Shown here: piece after piece, positions 34,554-43,475 of the stretch
Numbering within the stretch: the first letter of the stretch is position 1
Layout: each line of letters starts with the position of its first letter
Assembly: GCF_009728735.1 (NCBI RefSeq)
Contig: NZ_CP024639.1
Location: 1-64,000 of the forward strand
Origin: Pantoea phytobeneficialis
GTDB lineage: Bacteria; Pseudomonadota; Gammaproteobacteria; Enterobacterales; Enterobacteriaceae
DNA length: 64,000 bases
Direction: 5' to 3'
The notes under the pieces: generated by a model
The model's database searches: none
Told to the model about the DNA's origin: nothing
The model's input: only the letters and a program-made list of their open reading frames with translations
Made by a program: the position numbers and the translations under genes

Positions 34554-36511
34554 TGACCAGACATTTTCTTCGGCTCGCCCTGCCGTTATGTGGCCTACTT
34601 CTGACCAGCCAGGTGTTGGCAGCAGAGGGAGACAAACCTCTGCTACAGGAAGGCAAGAAAACCTTATTTCAAAGGGTTCTGACGACGCCAGGCTGCAAAC
34701 TGGCAACGACGGCTGGCGATGATAAGGGCCAACTGCAACCCGCATTTAGCAGCTTTTATGTCTATCAAAAAGCGGATGTGAACGGCCAAAGCTGGGTCAA
34801 AGTGGGGCCTGATAGCTATGGCAAAACCATTGGCTGGTTACCCCAGTCCTGCACCGTTGACTGGAAAATGCAGCTGACCCTGGCCTTTACCAACCCGGCG
34901 AATCGCGACCGGTTAGTGTTCTTTAAAGACAAGAAAAGCCTGGATGATATTCTCTCTGCGCCGGACCCCGTCTCAATAGTTGCGCCGCTGCGCGCTCATC
35001 TCAAACGCGACGGCCATGCTGACGGTGTTTTAGCCCAAGAGCCGGAATACTTTGTTGATCTGCAAAAGCAGTTCTACCTGTTGCCGATCCTCAGTGGCGA
35101 AGAGATCATGACAGAGAGTGGGTTTTATACTCGCTTACTGAACGTCGCCTCTGTCAGCAAGGCAGACCCCAACGCGAAACAGGCCGATGACGTTAATCAG
35201 CTTAAAGGCTTTAATGCCTCGGTCGTTTTCGTCATTGATTCCACCATCTCGATGGGTCCGTATATCGATCGCACCAAAGAAGCGGTCAACAAAATTTATG
35301 ACAAGATTAAACAGGAACACTTGCAGGATCAGGTTAAGTTTGGTCTGGTTTCCTTCCGCTCCAACACCAAAGCCGTACCCGGCCTGGAGTTCACCTCGAA
35401 GATCTTTGCCGACCCCAACCAGGTGAAGGACGGCAATGATTTCCTGCAAAAAGTCGCGGGCCTGAAAGAAGCCAAAGTATCCAGCTCTTTGGTTGATGAA
35501 GATGCTTACTCCGGCGTTCTTTCTGCTATCGACAGCATCGACTGGACGCCTTTCGGCGCGCGTTACATCGTATTGATCACCGACGCGGGTGCCATTGATG
35601 GCAGCAACAAACTTTCGTCTACCGGGCTTGATGCGAAACAGCTGCGCCTGGAAGCCGGTAACAAGGGGATTGCGATTTATACCCTGCATCTGAAAACCCC
35701 GTCAGGCAAGAATGACCATGCGAAGGCGGAAGGCCAGTACCGCGACCTGTCTAACTTTGACAGCACGCAGTCCAATCTCTACCAATCCGTTGATGCCGGT
35801 GATCTGAAAACCTTCGGGCAACAGGTTGATACGTTGGCAGGTGCCATTACCGAGCAGGTCAAAGCGGCCTATATGGGCGATCCGGCCATCGGCAGCGCAC
35901 TTTACTCTAAAGATGATGGCAAAAAGCAGACGCCTGAAGAGAAATTGCTGGGGGATACAGCCCTGATTGGTCATGCCATGCAACTGGCCTGGCTGGGTAA
36001 AAAGAACGACACTCAGGCTCCGCTGGTGTTTAAGGCCTGGATCAGCGATCGCGATCTCATCAAGCAAAACATCCCCACCACTGACGTTCGTGTACTGCTG
36101 ACCAAAGGGCAACTGAGCGATTTAAGTGATGTGGTGAGCCAGATCCTGCAAGCCGCTAATGAAGGCATGATTTCGCCGAATAAAATGTTTGAGCGTCTAC
36201 GTTCCGTTGCCGCCACAATGGGTGCCGACCCGAACCAGCTTAAGCAGCAGGATAACGCCAAAATCAACGATCTCGGCGTGTTAGGCGAATACCTGGCAGA
36301 CCTGCCCTATCGGAGTGACGTGTTGAATCTTGATGAAGAGACCTGGAAAAGCTGGGATGGCTTGTCGCAGGAGAAATTCATCCGCACGCTTTCCACCAAG
36401 CTGCGTTATTACCAGAAATACAATGCCGATGTTGACCGCTGGGTGGAGCTGGCCAAAGGCAGCGATCCGCGCGATCGCGTCTATCCGGTCCCACTGGAAA
36501 TGATGCCCTGA
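34553..36511 (+). CDS. Exported von Willebrand factor A (vWA) protein (operon gene 8)
   Basis: 652 residues. A signal peptide (MTRHFLRLALPLCGLLLTSQ, cleavage near VLA-A) sends it to the periplasm. An SH3-like N-terminal part (~30-110) is followed by a vWA domain (~222-430). Its metal-ion-dependent adhesion site is VVFVIDSTISMGPY, i.e. D-x-T-x-S rather than the usual D-x-S-x-S, with later elements YIVLITDAGA. A helical C-terminal region contains RSVAATMGADPNQLK. vWA domains mediate metal-dependent protein contacts. PpkA of type VI secretion also ends in a periplasmic vWA region, but no kinase is present here. Its stop overlaps the ABC ATPase start (TGATG). Confidence 0.88.
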   Translation: MTRHFLRLALPLCGLLLTSQVLAAEGDKPLLQEGKKTLFQRVLTTPGCKLATTAGDDKGQLQPAFSSFYVYQKADVNGQSWVKVGPDSYGKTIGWLPQSCTVDWKMQLTLAFTNPANRDRLVFFKDKKSLDDILSAPDPVSIVAPLRAHLKRDGHADGVLAQEPEYFVDLQKQFYLLPILSGEEIMTESGFYTRLLNVASVSKADPNAKQADDVNQLKGFNASVVFVIDSTISMGPYIDRTKEAVNKIYDKIKQEHLQDQVKFGLVSFRSNTKAVPGLEFTSKIFADPNQVKDGNDFLQKVAGLKEAKVSSSLVDEDAYSGVLSAIDSIDWTPFGARYIVLITDAGAIDGSNKLSSTGLDAKQLRLEAGNKGIAIYTLHLKTPSGKNDHAKAEGQYRDLSNFDSTQSNLYQSVDAGDLKTFGQQVDTLAGAITEQVKAAYMGDPAIGSALYSKDDGKKQTPEEKLLGDTALIGHAMQLAWLGKKNDTQAPLVFKAWISDRDLIKQNIPTTDVRVLLTKGQLSDLSDVVSQILQAANEGMISPNKMFERLRSVAATMGADPNQLKQQDNAKINDLGVLGEYLADLPYRSDVLNLDEETWKSWDGLSQEKFIRTLSTKLRYYQKYNADVDRWVELAKGSDPRDRVYPVPLEMMP

Positions 36512-37239
36512 TGCTACACATAGACAACTTGTGTGTGGTGCGTGGTGAAGGGGATCACGCGCATCCTGTCTACCTGCCGCAGTTGAGGCTACGGCCAGGC
36601 CAGGTCATGGCGGTAACCGGCGAAAGTGGCTGTGGCAAAAGCACCCTTCTGGAAGCGATCGGCTTGTTGTTACGCCCGGCCAGCATTGGGCGTTTTATGC
36701 TGGATGGCGAAACGCCGCTGGATGTGGCTTCCTTACTTACTCACAACCAGCAAGCCGAACTGGCTGAGATACGCGCGCGCCATCTGGGCTTTGTGCTGCA
36801 AAATGGCGGGCTGCTTCCCTTTCTCAGCGTGCAGGACAACATCCAGCTTCCGTGCCAGTTGCTTGGCAAGTCAGCGGATAAAGCGATGTTGAACAGGGTC
36901 GTTGATGCGCTGAAACTTGGACCTCTGCTACATAAACAGCCAGCGCAATTGTCATTTGGTGAAAGGCAGCGCACCGCCTTTGCTCGTGCCATTCTGCATC
37001 GTCCTGCATTGGTGCTGGCCGATGAGCCTACCGCGGCACTGGATCCCCACAATGCACAGCAACTTTTTCGCCTGTTTATCGACCTGGTTGCTCAGGAAGG
37101 CATGATGGCATTGGTTGTCTGCCATGACTGGCCACTGGTGCAACGTTTCAATTTACCCTGTTTAGTTGCCCGGCCTGGTTCTGGTGCATCTGACCTGTCA
37201 GGGGAACAATCCCAAAGGGGAAGCCACTTTGTCCTGTAA
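36511..37239 (+). CDS. ABC transporter ATPase, LolD/TagT type (operon gene 9)
   Basis: 242 residues. All ATPase motifs are present: Walker A GESGCGKST (~37-45), Q-loop LQNGGLLPFLSVQDN, signature LSFGERQR, Walker B LVLADEPTAALD and the switch His in VVCHD. The sequence groups it with LolD/MacB/FtsE-like subunits that work with mechanotransmitting permeases rather than importers. It overlaps the vWA gene by 1 nt and the permease by ~11 nt. In P. aeruginosa the equivalent partner set is TagT (ATPase), TagS (permease), TagR (FGE-like) and TagQ (lipoprotein). Confidence 0.93.
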   Translation: MLHIDNLCVVRGEGDHAHPVYLPQLRLRPGQVMAVTGESGCGKSTLLEAIGLLLRPASIGRFMLDGETPLDVASLLTHNQQAELAEIRARHLGFVLQNGGLLPFLSVQDNIQLPCQLLGKSADKAMLNRVVDALKLGPLLHKQPAQLSFGERQRTAFARAILHRPALVLADEPTAALDPHNAQQLFRLFIDLVAQEGMMALVVCHDWPLVQRFNLPCLVARPGSGASDLSGEQSQRGSHFVL

Positions 37240-38443
37240 CCGTATCCTGTTGCTGGGACGCCTGGCACTGAAAGACCTGTGGCACGACCGCATCATCTCT
37301 TTCTGTATTACGTCATCTCTGGTTGCGGTAATCGCCCCACTCCTGCTGCTGTTCGGCTTAAGGTTTGGCATTGTCAGCCAATTGCAGGACGAGCTTGCCA
37401 ATGATCCGCGCAATCTCGAAATCAGAATGTTGAGCAGCGGCAGCTATGACCCGGAATGGATAGCGCAGCTACGCCAACGTCCCGACGTGGGGTTTGCTAT
37501 TGGGCAGACGCGGTCGCTCAATACGCTGACCGACTTACAAGTGGACAGCACCCATTTCATTGAAAATGCCGAAGTGATTCCGACCGATATCGGTGATCCG
37601 CTATTGGGTCATCTCAAAATCCAGCAGGAAAATGAGGTGGTGTTAACCCAGGAAGCCGCACGAAAACTGGCGGTTAAGGTCGGTGATAACGTGACTCTGC
37701 GTGTCAGCCGTCAACTGGATCAACGCCAGGAATGGGGGCGACGGAGCCTGGTGGTGGTCGGCATTTTACCCGCCATCTATTTCAACCGCGCAGCAATCTT
37801 TACCCAATCCTCCCTGCTGCTGATGCTTGAACATTTCAGAGACGGTTACGCGATCCCGGCCCTTGGCGTGAGCAGTGGGCAACCATTAAGTGACAAACCC
37901 ACCCGCTATGCGCGTGCCAGATTATATGCACGGAGCATCGATGACGTTGCCAGCCTTGAACGCGATCTGCGCGCACAACGCATCGAAACCTCGAGTCGTC
38001 TCGCCGACATTGAAAACGTGAAAAGCATCAACCGCGTGCTGGGGCTAATCTTCAATACCATTGCCGCCACCGCCCTGATTGGCTGTATCGCCTCTCTTAT
38101 TGGCTCATTTATCGCCAACGTCGATCGCAAACGCAAACATATTGCCGTGCTGCGGCTTTTGGGGTTTACCGGCCCTGCCGTGGGAGCCTATGTCATTGTG
38201 CAAGGATGCCTGCTCAGCCTGCTGGCCTATATCGGGGGCTACGGCATCTATCTGATCGCCAGTCAGATTTTTAACCGGGCGCTTGCCGGTAGCCAGGCGA
38301 CCGATCAGATGTTATGCCGAATCACCTGGGCGCATAGCTTGCTGGCCATGACAATAACCGTTGTCGTGGCGGTAGTGGTTGCCAGTATCGGCGCTTATCG
38401 CGCCATTAATATTGAACCTGCGCAGAGTCTGCGTGAGGTGTGA
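37229..38443 (+). CDS. ABC permease, FtsX/MacB/TagS type (operon gene 10)
   Basis: 404 residues from a TTG at 37229 with AAGGGG eight bases upstream; this overlaps the ATPase by 11 nt. A longer in-frame start at 37166 lies deep in the ATPase gene and is unlikely. Topology is one N-terminal helix (~31-50), a large periplasmic domain (~50-270, with LRQRPDVGFAIGQTRS) and three C-terminal helices (~280-305, ~325-350, ~370-395). This is the four-helix plan of FtsX/MacB/LolC-like permeases, which transmit ATPase cycling to periplasmic proteins rather than moving a solute through a channel. Confidence 0.88.
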   Translation: MSCNRILLLGRLALKDLWHDRIISFCITSSLVAVIAPLLLLFGLRFGIVSQLQDELANDPRNLEIRMLSSGSYDPEWIAQLRQRPDVGFAIGQTRSLNTLTDLQVDSTHFIENAEVIPTDIGDPLLGHLKIQQENEVVLTQEAARKLAVKVGDNVTLRVSRQLDQRQEWGRRSLVVVGILPAIYFNRAAIFTQSSLLLMLEHFRDGYAIPALGVSSGQPLSDKPTRYARARLYARSIDDVASLERDLRAQRIETSSRLADIENVKSINRVLGLIFNTIAATALIGCIASLIGSFIANVDRKRKHIAVLRLLGFTGPAVGAYVIVQGCLLSLLAYIGGYGIYLIASQIFNRALAGSQATDQMLCRITWAHSLLAMTITVVVAVVVASIGAYRAINIEPAQSLREV

Positions 38444-38486
38444 ATCCCCCCCCTTTGAGTTATTTGATGATTAGCGGAGATTGTTT

Positions 38487-40070
38487 GTGACCTTAACGCC
38501 TTCCTCACTGCCTTACTGGTTAGTTCTTGGCTTGCTCGCCAATGTCTCTTCTGCGCTGGCGGAGCCCTGGACAGAAAATAGCTGGAACCCGAAACCGGAT
38601 AGCGAAGATATTATTCTGCCCATGCCCTGCGAAGGCTCAATGGCGTTTCGTCGCGTCGAAATCCCGATGACAGGGCCACTCGATGACCTGCCGATTACGC
38701 TGGGCCAGGACAATGGGGATTGGGGGGTGATCGAACACAGTTATCCCGCTTTTATTGCGGGCAGTTTTACCGACAAAAAAGCCAGGGGGCGCTATTACCT
38801 GATGGCGAAGTATGAACTGACCACCCTGCAATATCAGGCGTTGACCGAAGGCACCTGCCCTGTGCCATCCCGCAAGCTTAGTTTGCCGGTGACAGGGATT
38901 AGTTGGTTCGATGCCGTGAGTACGGCTGATAAATACAATCAGTGGTTGCGCAGCCATGCTATGGATAAGTTGCCGCAGGAAGACGGTGATGCAGGCTTTT
39001 TACGCCTGCCGACAGAAGTAGAGTGGGAATTTGCCGCACGCGGCGGTCTGAAAGTGAATAGCGCTGAATTCCGCGACCAGCACTACCCGATGGACGATAT
39101 GAAGAATTATGAGTGGTTCTCAGGTGCGCAATCTTCCAATGGCAGAGTGCAGCTTATTGGCCTGCTACAGCCCAATCCGCTGGGTTTGTATGACATGCTG
39201 GGCAATGTGTCAGAGATGATGTTCAATCCCTTTTACCTCAATAAGCTCAATCGTTTGCACGGCCAGGCTGGCGGCTTTGTGGTGAGGGGCGGTAACTTCC
39301 TCTCTGGCCCAACAGAAATTCGCAGCGCGACGCGTAAAGAGGTGAATTACTACGACCAGGCCACCCCTGCAAGTAGCAAAACGACCGGTCTGCGTCTGGT
39401 TCTGGTGGCACCAACCATCACCTCAACCGATAAAGTGAAACAGCTGGAAAAAAGCTGGGAAACACTTGGCGCGGACAGTCAGGCTAACGCTAAAAAAGAC
39501 GATGACGCTAAAGACACGGTCAAAGCGCTGGGCAGCCTCGCATCAAAGGTTGATGACTCTGCCCTGAAGCAGAAATTGAAAGACCTGGAAAACCAGTTGC
39601 GAGCCAGCAACCAGAAACAGCAGGAAGAGCGTGACCAGTCGATTCGCGCCAGCCTGAATTTGGGTTCCTTCCTCTGTACCAAATTGCAGGATGATGGCCG
39701 TTTCCTCGACTTCTTAAACCATAACTACGAACTGCTGTGTAAAAATAAAGACGCCAGCGACGCCAACTGCGCCATTCGCAAAACCAAGCTGGGCGAGCAG
39801 TCCGACAGACTCCAGCAGCTGACAGGCTATTACGCCAGTAGCCTGGTTGATGCCGCCACCCTGTATGGTAAAGAGGGCCTGCAACATGAAGTCACGGTGT
39901 TTGATCAAATGCTCACGCTGAACAAGCGGCTTTCCGGGCTGAAGCCCTTCCTGGCCGCACACTGGCAGAATCAGCAGGCGTATCTGGCAAACGGCAAAAT
40001 AGATACTGCGGGCTGGCTGGAAACCTGTAAACAGATCAACGCCCCTAAAGCTACCGCACAGGAGAAGTAA
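38487..40070 (+). CDS. Exported formylglycine-enzyme-like (SUMF1/TagR-type) protein (operon gene 11)
   Basis: 527 residues from the GTG at 38487, with GGAG seven bases upstream; an alternative TTG at 38481 abuts the ribosome site. A signal peptide ends near ALA. Residues ~60-310 hold an FGE-sulfatase domain (PF03781): GISWFDAVSTADKYNQWL, FLRLPTEVEWEFAARGG, GLYDMLGNVSEM, FVVRGGNFLSG and a closing TGLRLVL. A coiled coil and a cysteine-containing C-terminal region (~310-527) follow. Many such proteins lack the catalytic cysteines and act as binding scaffolds, as TagR does upstream of the PpkA kinase. That fits its place next to a TagST-like ABC pair. Confidence 0.88.
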   Translation: MTLTPSSLPYWLVLGLLANVSSALAEPWTENSWNPKPDSEDIILPMPCEGSMAFRRVEIPMTGPLDDLPITLGQDNGDWGVIEHSYPAFIAGSFTDKKARGRYYLMAKYELTTLQYQALTEGTCPVPSRKLSLPVTGISWFDAVSTADKYNQWLRSHAMDKLPQEDGDAGFLRLPTEVEWEFAARGGLKVNSAEFRDQHYPMDDMKNYEWFSGAQSSNGRVQLIGLLQPNPLGLYDMLGNVSEMMFNPFYLNKLNRLHGQAGGFVVRGGNFLSGPTEIRSATRKEVNYYDQATPASSKTTGLRLVLVAPTITSTDKVKQLEKSWETLGADSQANAKKDDDAKDTVKALGSLASKVDDSALKQKLKDLENQLRASNQKQQEERDQSIRASLNLGSFLCTKLQDDGRFLDFLNHNYELLCKNKDASDANCAIRKTKLGEQSDRLQQLTGYYASSLVDAATLYGKEGLQHEVTVFDQMLTLNKRLSGLKPFLAAHWQNQQAYLANGKIDTAGWLETCKQINAPKATAQEK

Positions 40071-40071
40071 C

Positions 40072-40518
40072 ATGAACATGGGACGCTCAAGCAGACTTTT
40101 ATTGGCAGCGGTATTACTCGGGTTGGGCTGGCAGTCGACCAGCCTTGCCGAAACACAGCGCTATATTAGTATTCGAAATACCGATAACGTGTGGATTCAA
40201 GGTGTTTGTTCGCTGGTATTCAGGCTGGATAATGGAGGTGCCGGAGAATTTAACGCACTGGCGCTAACCATCCAGCTGAAAGATAAAACAGGTCATCCCC
40301 TTGGCGAAGGCACGTTAAACGTGCCACCTTTTGGTGACAGTGACGCTACTCGCTCTGTAGACACCTCAACAGAGTTTGACTGCGAAGCTGTGCAAAACGC
40401 TGACTCAGTGAGCATTACTCAGGCCGAGGAATTATTGGGTAACAACACTAAAAAGCCTTTGCCCCTGTCCACGTTCGACCCGCAATACTATCAACCACTG
40501 AAAATAAGTATCAATTAG
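40072..40518 (+). CDS. Small exported beta-rich protein, possibly IrmA-like (operon gene 12)
   Basis: 148 residues with a signal peptide (LLLAAVLLGLGWQSTSLA) and a beta-sandwich-like mature domain. Two cysteines (GVCSLVF and EFDCEAV) could form one disulfide. The pattern FNALALTIQLKDKTGHPLG ... PPFGDSDATRS recalls the IrmA family of small secreted fibronectin-III-like proteins of pathogenic E. coli, but I rely only on that motif. It begins one base after the FGE gene stop and is followed by the operon-ending palindrome. It probably binds one of the periplasmic partners. Confidence 0.7.
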   Translation: MNMGRSSRLLLAAVLLGLGWQSTSLAETQRYISIRNTDNVWIQGVCSLVFRLDNGGAGEFNALALTIQLKDKTGHPLGEGTLNVPPFGDSDATRSVDTSTEFDCEAVQNADSVSITQAEELLGNNTKKPLPLSTFDPQYYQPLKISIN

Positions 40519-40559
40519 CCCTGAAGACCACGGGTGACAATGACGCTAACTGAAATCAG

Positions 40560-40597
40560 CACTAAAACACCTTGCGTCACCGCAAGGTGTTTTAGTG
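40560..40597. terminator. Perfect 17-bp palindrome ending the operon
   Basis: Left arm CACTAAAACACCTTGCG and right arm CGCAAGGTGTTTTAGTG are exact inverse complements around a TCAC loop. The A/T-rich flanks of the stem can give U-rich tails in either direction. It sits between the twelve-gene plus-strand operon and the minus-strand HrgC-like gene, so it probably works as a bidirectional terminator. Confidence 0.85.
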
Positions 40598-40637
40598 CAA
40601 GAATATGCTGTTGATTGCGTTGTCGCTGATACTGACG

Positions 40638-40988
40638 TTAAGGGGCGACAGTACTGCAATTGTTGCTGTTGAGCTTCAGACCAAGGCGTCCAGCAGCCAG
40701 CTCATTTTCGGTGTGCGTGGCAGCAAAAATAAACCCTTTTTTCAGCAACCCGGTTGTATAGTATTTATTGTACATAAAAGACCATATCAACATCATAAAG
40801 AAAGGCGCGATACCCATAGTAAGAAAGGCTAAAATAACCCAAACCACAAACACACCAATGAAAGTTATAAAATCTTTGCGAAATAAAGCTGGAAATGCAC
40901 CGAATAAAAGCGTTGTCCATGAATATCCATAGAAACCAAAAACACTTTCACCCGTCTGAGGATTTTCCATCTTAATTTTAGTTGCCAT
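40638..40988 (-). CDS. HrgC-like small membrane protein
   Basis: 116 residues. The pattern MENPQTGESVFGFYGYSWTT, LLFGAFPALFRKDFITFIG and FMYNKYYTTGLLKKGFI is typical of the small HrgC/DUF2628-like proteins: a cytosolic start followed by two or three hydrophobic segments (about 27-38, 41-62 and 63-75). Function is unknown. It converges on the srf-type operon across the palindrome. Confidence 0.75.
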   Translation of the reverse strand: MATKIKMENPQTGESVFGFYGYSWTTLLFGAFPALFRKDFITFIGVFVVWVILAFLTMGIAPFFMMLIWSFMYNKYYTTGLLKKGFIFAATHTENELAAGRLGLKLNSNNCSTVAP

Positions 40989-41338
40989 GTGTAATCTCCA
41001 TTTTTAAATAATTGATCTGACCAGATTTGACCAAATTTATCCTTTCCCAACCCAGAAAGTACGCATTGGTTGCCCTATTCACATCCATACAGGAACATGA
41101 GGATGCAGGATTTGCCTTACTTTGCGAATGGCAATCAACGCCTGGACTGTTATCGGCAACGATGAGTTTTTCTTTAGCTTTAATGACCAATCAGTTTGAT
41201 AAAAACACCGCCGGTCATTCGCGTTACCTGGCAAGGCTGAGGAGAAAGACGCTGGCGTTCTCAGGGTGAGTGGAGCTGCATGGTAAGGGATTCGGTTATC
41301 AGATGACCTCAGTAAGTCGGTGTCACCCGCCAGGCTTA
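40989..41338. other. Intergenic region
   Basis: About 350 bp between two minus-strand genes. A plus-strand frame at 41027-41269 lacks a ribosome site and recognisable features. No RNA gene or terminator stands out. Confidence 0.35.
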
Positions 41339-42115
41339 TCAGAAACGCCAGGCCAATAATAAGGCATAACTCAGTTGCTGCTTCTCCTGAGTCAGCGGGC
41401 TGTCTGCGGCGTCACCTTCCAGACGTTGTGCCATGACACGGGCCGATACCCGCCAGGATGAGGTCAGGTCATAATCGGCCCCGACTTCCCATCCCATCTT
41501 CTCCAGCCCTGCGCCTGCGTCATAACGGGCTAAACCACTACGTGATGATTGTTGCGCGGAGACACCATGTTGTGTCTGCATATAATCGCTATCCGCCCAG
41601 CTCAGGCTTGGGCCAGTAAAGAGTCGCAGATCCTGCCAGGGACGCCACGACAGATTGGCGTAAGTTGTCAGCAGAAACCCCTGCTGATTTCCCCCCACAT
41701 CCTGTGAAAGGATCAATCCGGCGTTGAGGATATCATTGCGGTAAATTGCTGAAGTAAATGCACGCGGCGAAGTTTTAATATCGCCCATGCCACGCAGATA
41801 TTCGTCATCTGACTCATGGCGTGGCGAAAGATCTGCACCTGCTCCCAGGGCGAATGTCCAGTGTTCGGTTTTGGCAAACTGCCAACCGAACGCCGTCAGG
41901 GTATCGACGCCACCGATAAAAAACGGGCCGTAGTTCACTCTCACCGCAGGAAGAAAGGTTGTATCGTTCTTTTTGGCTCCTGAGTACTTCGGTTTTACAC
42001 CGACGCCTCCACCAATAAATCCGCTGAAGGCGTTATCTGACTCCTCAGCGAGGGCGGGTAAAGCTGCCGACAGAATTAACAACAGCAGAGCAGACTTCAC
42101 GGGAATGGAAAGCAT
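41339..42115 (-). CDS. MipA/OmpV family outer-membrane protein
   Basis: 258 residues with a signal peptide (cleavage near ALA-EES) and a 12-strand-like barrel pattern. MipA/OmpV motifs (PF06629) include FIGGGVGVKPKYSGAKKNDT, VNYGPFFIGG and LALGAGADLSP-like strands, and the protein ends in LLLAWRF with a terminal Phe for BAM recognition. MipA scaffolds MltA and PBP1B in E. coli; other members act as porins or stress antigens. AAGGA lies nine bases before the ATG. It lies 81 bp downstream of a two-component system in the same direction and is probably its target. Confidence 0.88.
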   Translation of the reverse strand: MLSIPVKSALLLLILSAALPALAEESDNAFSGFIGGGVGVKPKYSGAKKNDTTFLPAVRVNYGPFFIGGVDTLTAFGWQFAKTEHWTFALGAGADLSPRHESDDEYLRGMGDIKTSPRAFTSAIYRNDILNAGLILSQDVGGNQQGFLLTTYANLSWRPWQDLRLFTGPSLSWADSDYMQTQHGVSAQQSSRSGLARYDAGAGLEKMGWEVGADYDLTSSWRVSARVMAQRLEGDAADSPLTQEKQQLSYALLLAWRF

Positions 42116-42196
42116 GGTACTTCATCCTTTTCGTTACAGGGCTGGCGCAAGTGTTGGTCTCCATTACATCAGCCGCCTGTAACGCCTCTTTTTACC

Positions 42197-43471
42197 TCAG
42201 GTAAAGTTATGTAACAGCGGTATGCGTACTCTGAAGCTGGCACCTCCGCCACCGCGATTAATGACACTTACCTCGCCATCGTGATATTCGCTAATCGAAC
42301 GCACCAGTGCTAACCCTAAACCTGTGCCATTTTCATTGCGACTCAGGCGGAAGAACGGCTCAAAAATGCGTGCCATTTCTGATGTAGGAATGCCTGGACC
42401 ACGATCATCGACAGTCAGCAACAAATTATCCGGATCGCTACGGTATAAACGCATAACCACTTCTTGACCGGCATAGCGCAAGGCGTTTTCAATCAGATTG
42501 CGCATTAAACGGCGTATCAGGCGGGCATCAACCTGAGCAACAATATGTTCAGCAACCAAATCGATTTCAGCCCTGGCACACTCTTCCGCAGCCAGTGCCG
42601 TGACATCGGTGGCGGTAAATTCACCTGCGATGACCTTTTGCGCCATTTCCAGCCGACTCAGGGTAAGTATCTCTTCAACCAACGTGTCCAGTTCAGACAC
42701 GCTGCGTTGCAATTCATGTTGCGCCTGAGCAGGTTCCCCCGCCAGGAGTGCTGAGGCCATTTGGATACGCATTAACGGTGAACGTAGTTCGTGTGACGCA
42801 TTAGCCAACATGGTTTTCTGCGACTGCACCAGCGTTTCGATTTGCGCGGCCGACCGGTTGAAGCTGGCGGCCAGTTGACTGACTTCATCTTTCCCCGTCA
42901 CCGGCACGCGTGCGGCCAGGTTTCCCCTCCCCAAAGCTTCAACACTTTGTTGCAGGGATTCCAGACGCGCCGTTAGTCGGCGAATCACCGGAAAAGCTAT
43001 CAACGCGACAGTGACCGCCAATGCGAGCTGCATGATGATAAACAACCACGGACGTTCCCTGCGGTCAGAGCTGAACTCAATAACCAGCAGGCGTTTATCC
43101 TGCAATTGCCAGACGAAACGTGTTCCATACCCGTCATCAAAGAACCCCCCTCGCCTGGCTTGTTTCGGTAAAGGAATCTCTGGCGAAAGCGGTCGGCTCA
43201 GCAACTGACCATTGGCATCAAATAGCGCGAAGCGCGCATGAGTACGTTGCATCCAGTCATCTATTGCAGCTGACTGCACACTTTTTTGCGCCGATGCAGG
43301 AGGCAGATTTTGCTCGACCAGTTCGCTGAAGGTAGCAAATGCACTGAGATTACGGTTGTTATCGTCATTCCATAGCCAGAGGATAATGGTACAGAGTACG
43401 ACCAACACGATGGCGCTTAGCACAGCAAAAAAGATCTGCAAATGCATGGGAAAATCTGCGATGCGTTTCAT
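42197..43471 (-). CDS. Membrane sensor histidine kinase
   Basis: 424 residues from the ATG at ~43471, four bases after the regulator stop; a longer frame from a TTG inside the regulator is rejected. Two transmembrane helices (about 12-36 and ~145-168) flank a ~110-residue periplasmic sensor, followed by a HAMP linker. The H-box ASHELRSPLMRIQM places the phosphorylated His near residue 225. N-box RNLIENALRYA, G1 DDRGPGIP, F-box FEPFFR and G2 GTGLGLALVRS are all intact. The signal is unknown. Output is likely through the adjacent OmpR-type regulator to mipA. Confidence 0.92.
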   Translation of the reverse strand: MKRIADFPMHLQIFFAVLSAIVLVVLCTIILWLWNDDNNRNLSAFATFSELVEQNLPPASAQKSVQSAAIDDWMQRTHARFALFDANGQLLSRPLSPEIPLPKQARRGGFFDDGYGTRFVWQLQDKRLLVIEFSSDRRERPWLFIIMQLALAVTVALIAFPVIRRLTARLESLQQSVEALGRGNLAARVPVTGKDEVSQLAASFNRSAAQIETLVQSQKTMLANASHELRSPLMRIQMASALLAGEPAQAQHELQRSVSELDTLVEEILTLSRLEMAQKVIAGEFTATDVTALAAEECARAEIDLVAEHIVAQVDARLIRRLMRNLIENALRYAGQEVVMRLYRSDPDNLLLTVDDRGPGIPTSEMARIFEPFFRLSRNENGTGLGLALVRSISEYHDGEVSVINRGGGGASFRVRIPLLHNFT

Positions 43472-43475
43472 GGCA

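Noticed and set aside
23741..40518. Type VI secretion system
   Set aside because: No TssB/C sheath, ClpV, VgrG, Hcp or membrane-complex genes are found; only regulatory-type relatives are present.
41027..41269. Plus-strand 80-codon open frame
   Set aside because: No ribosome site, no family features, and it lies in a promoter-type region.
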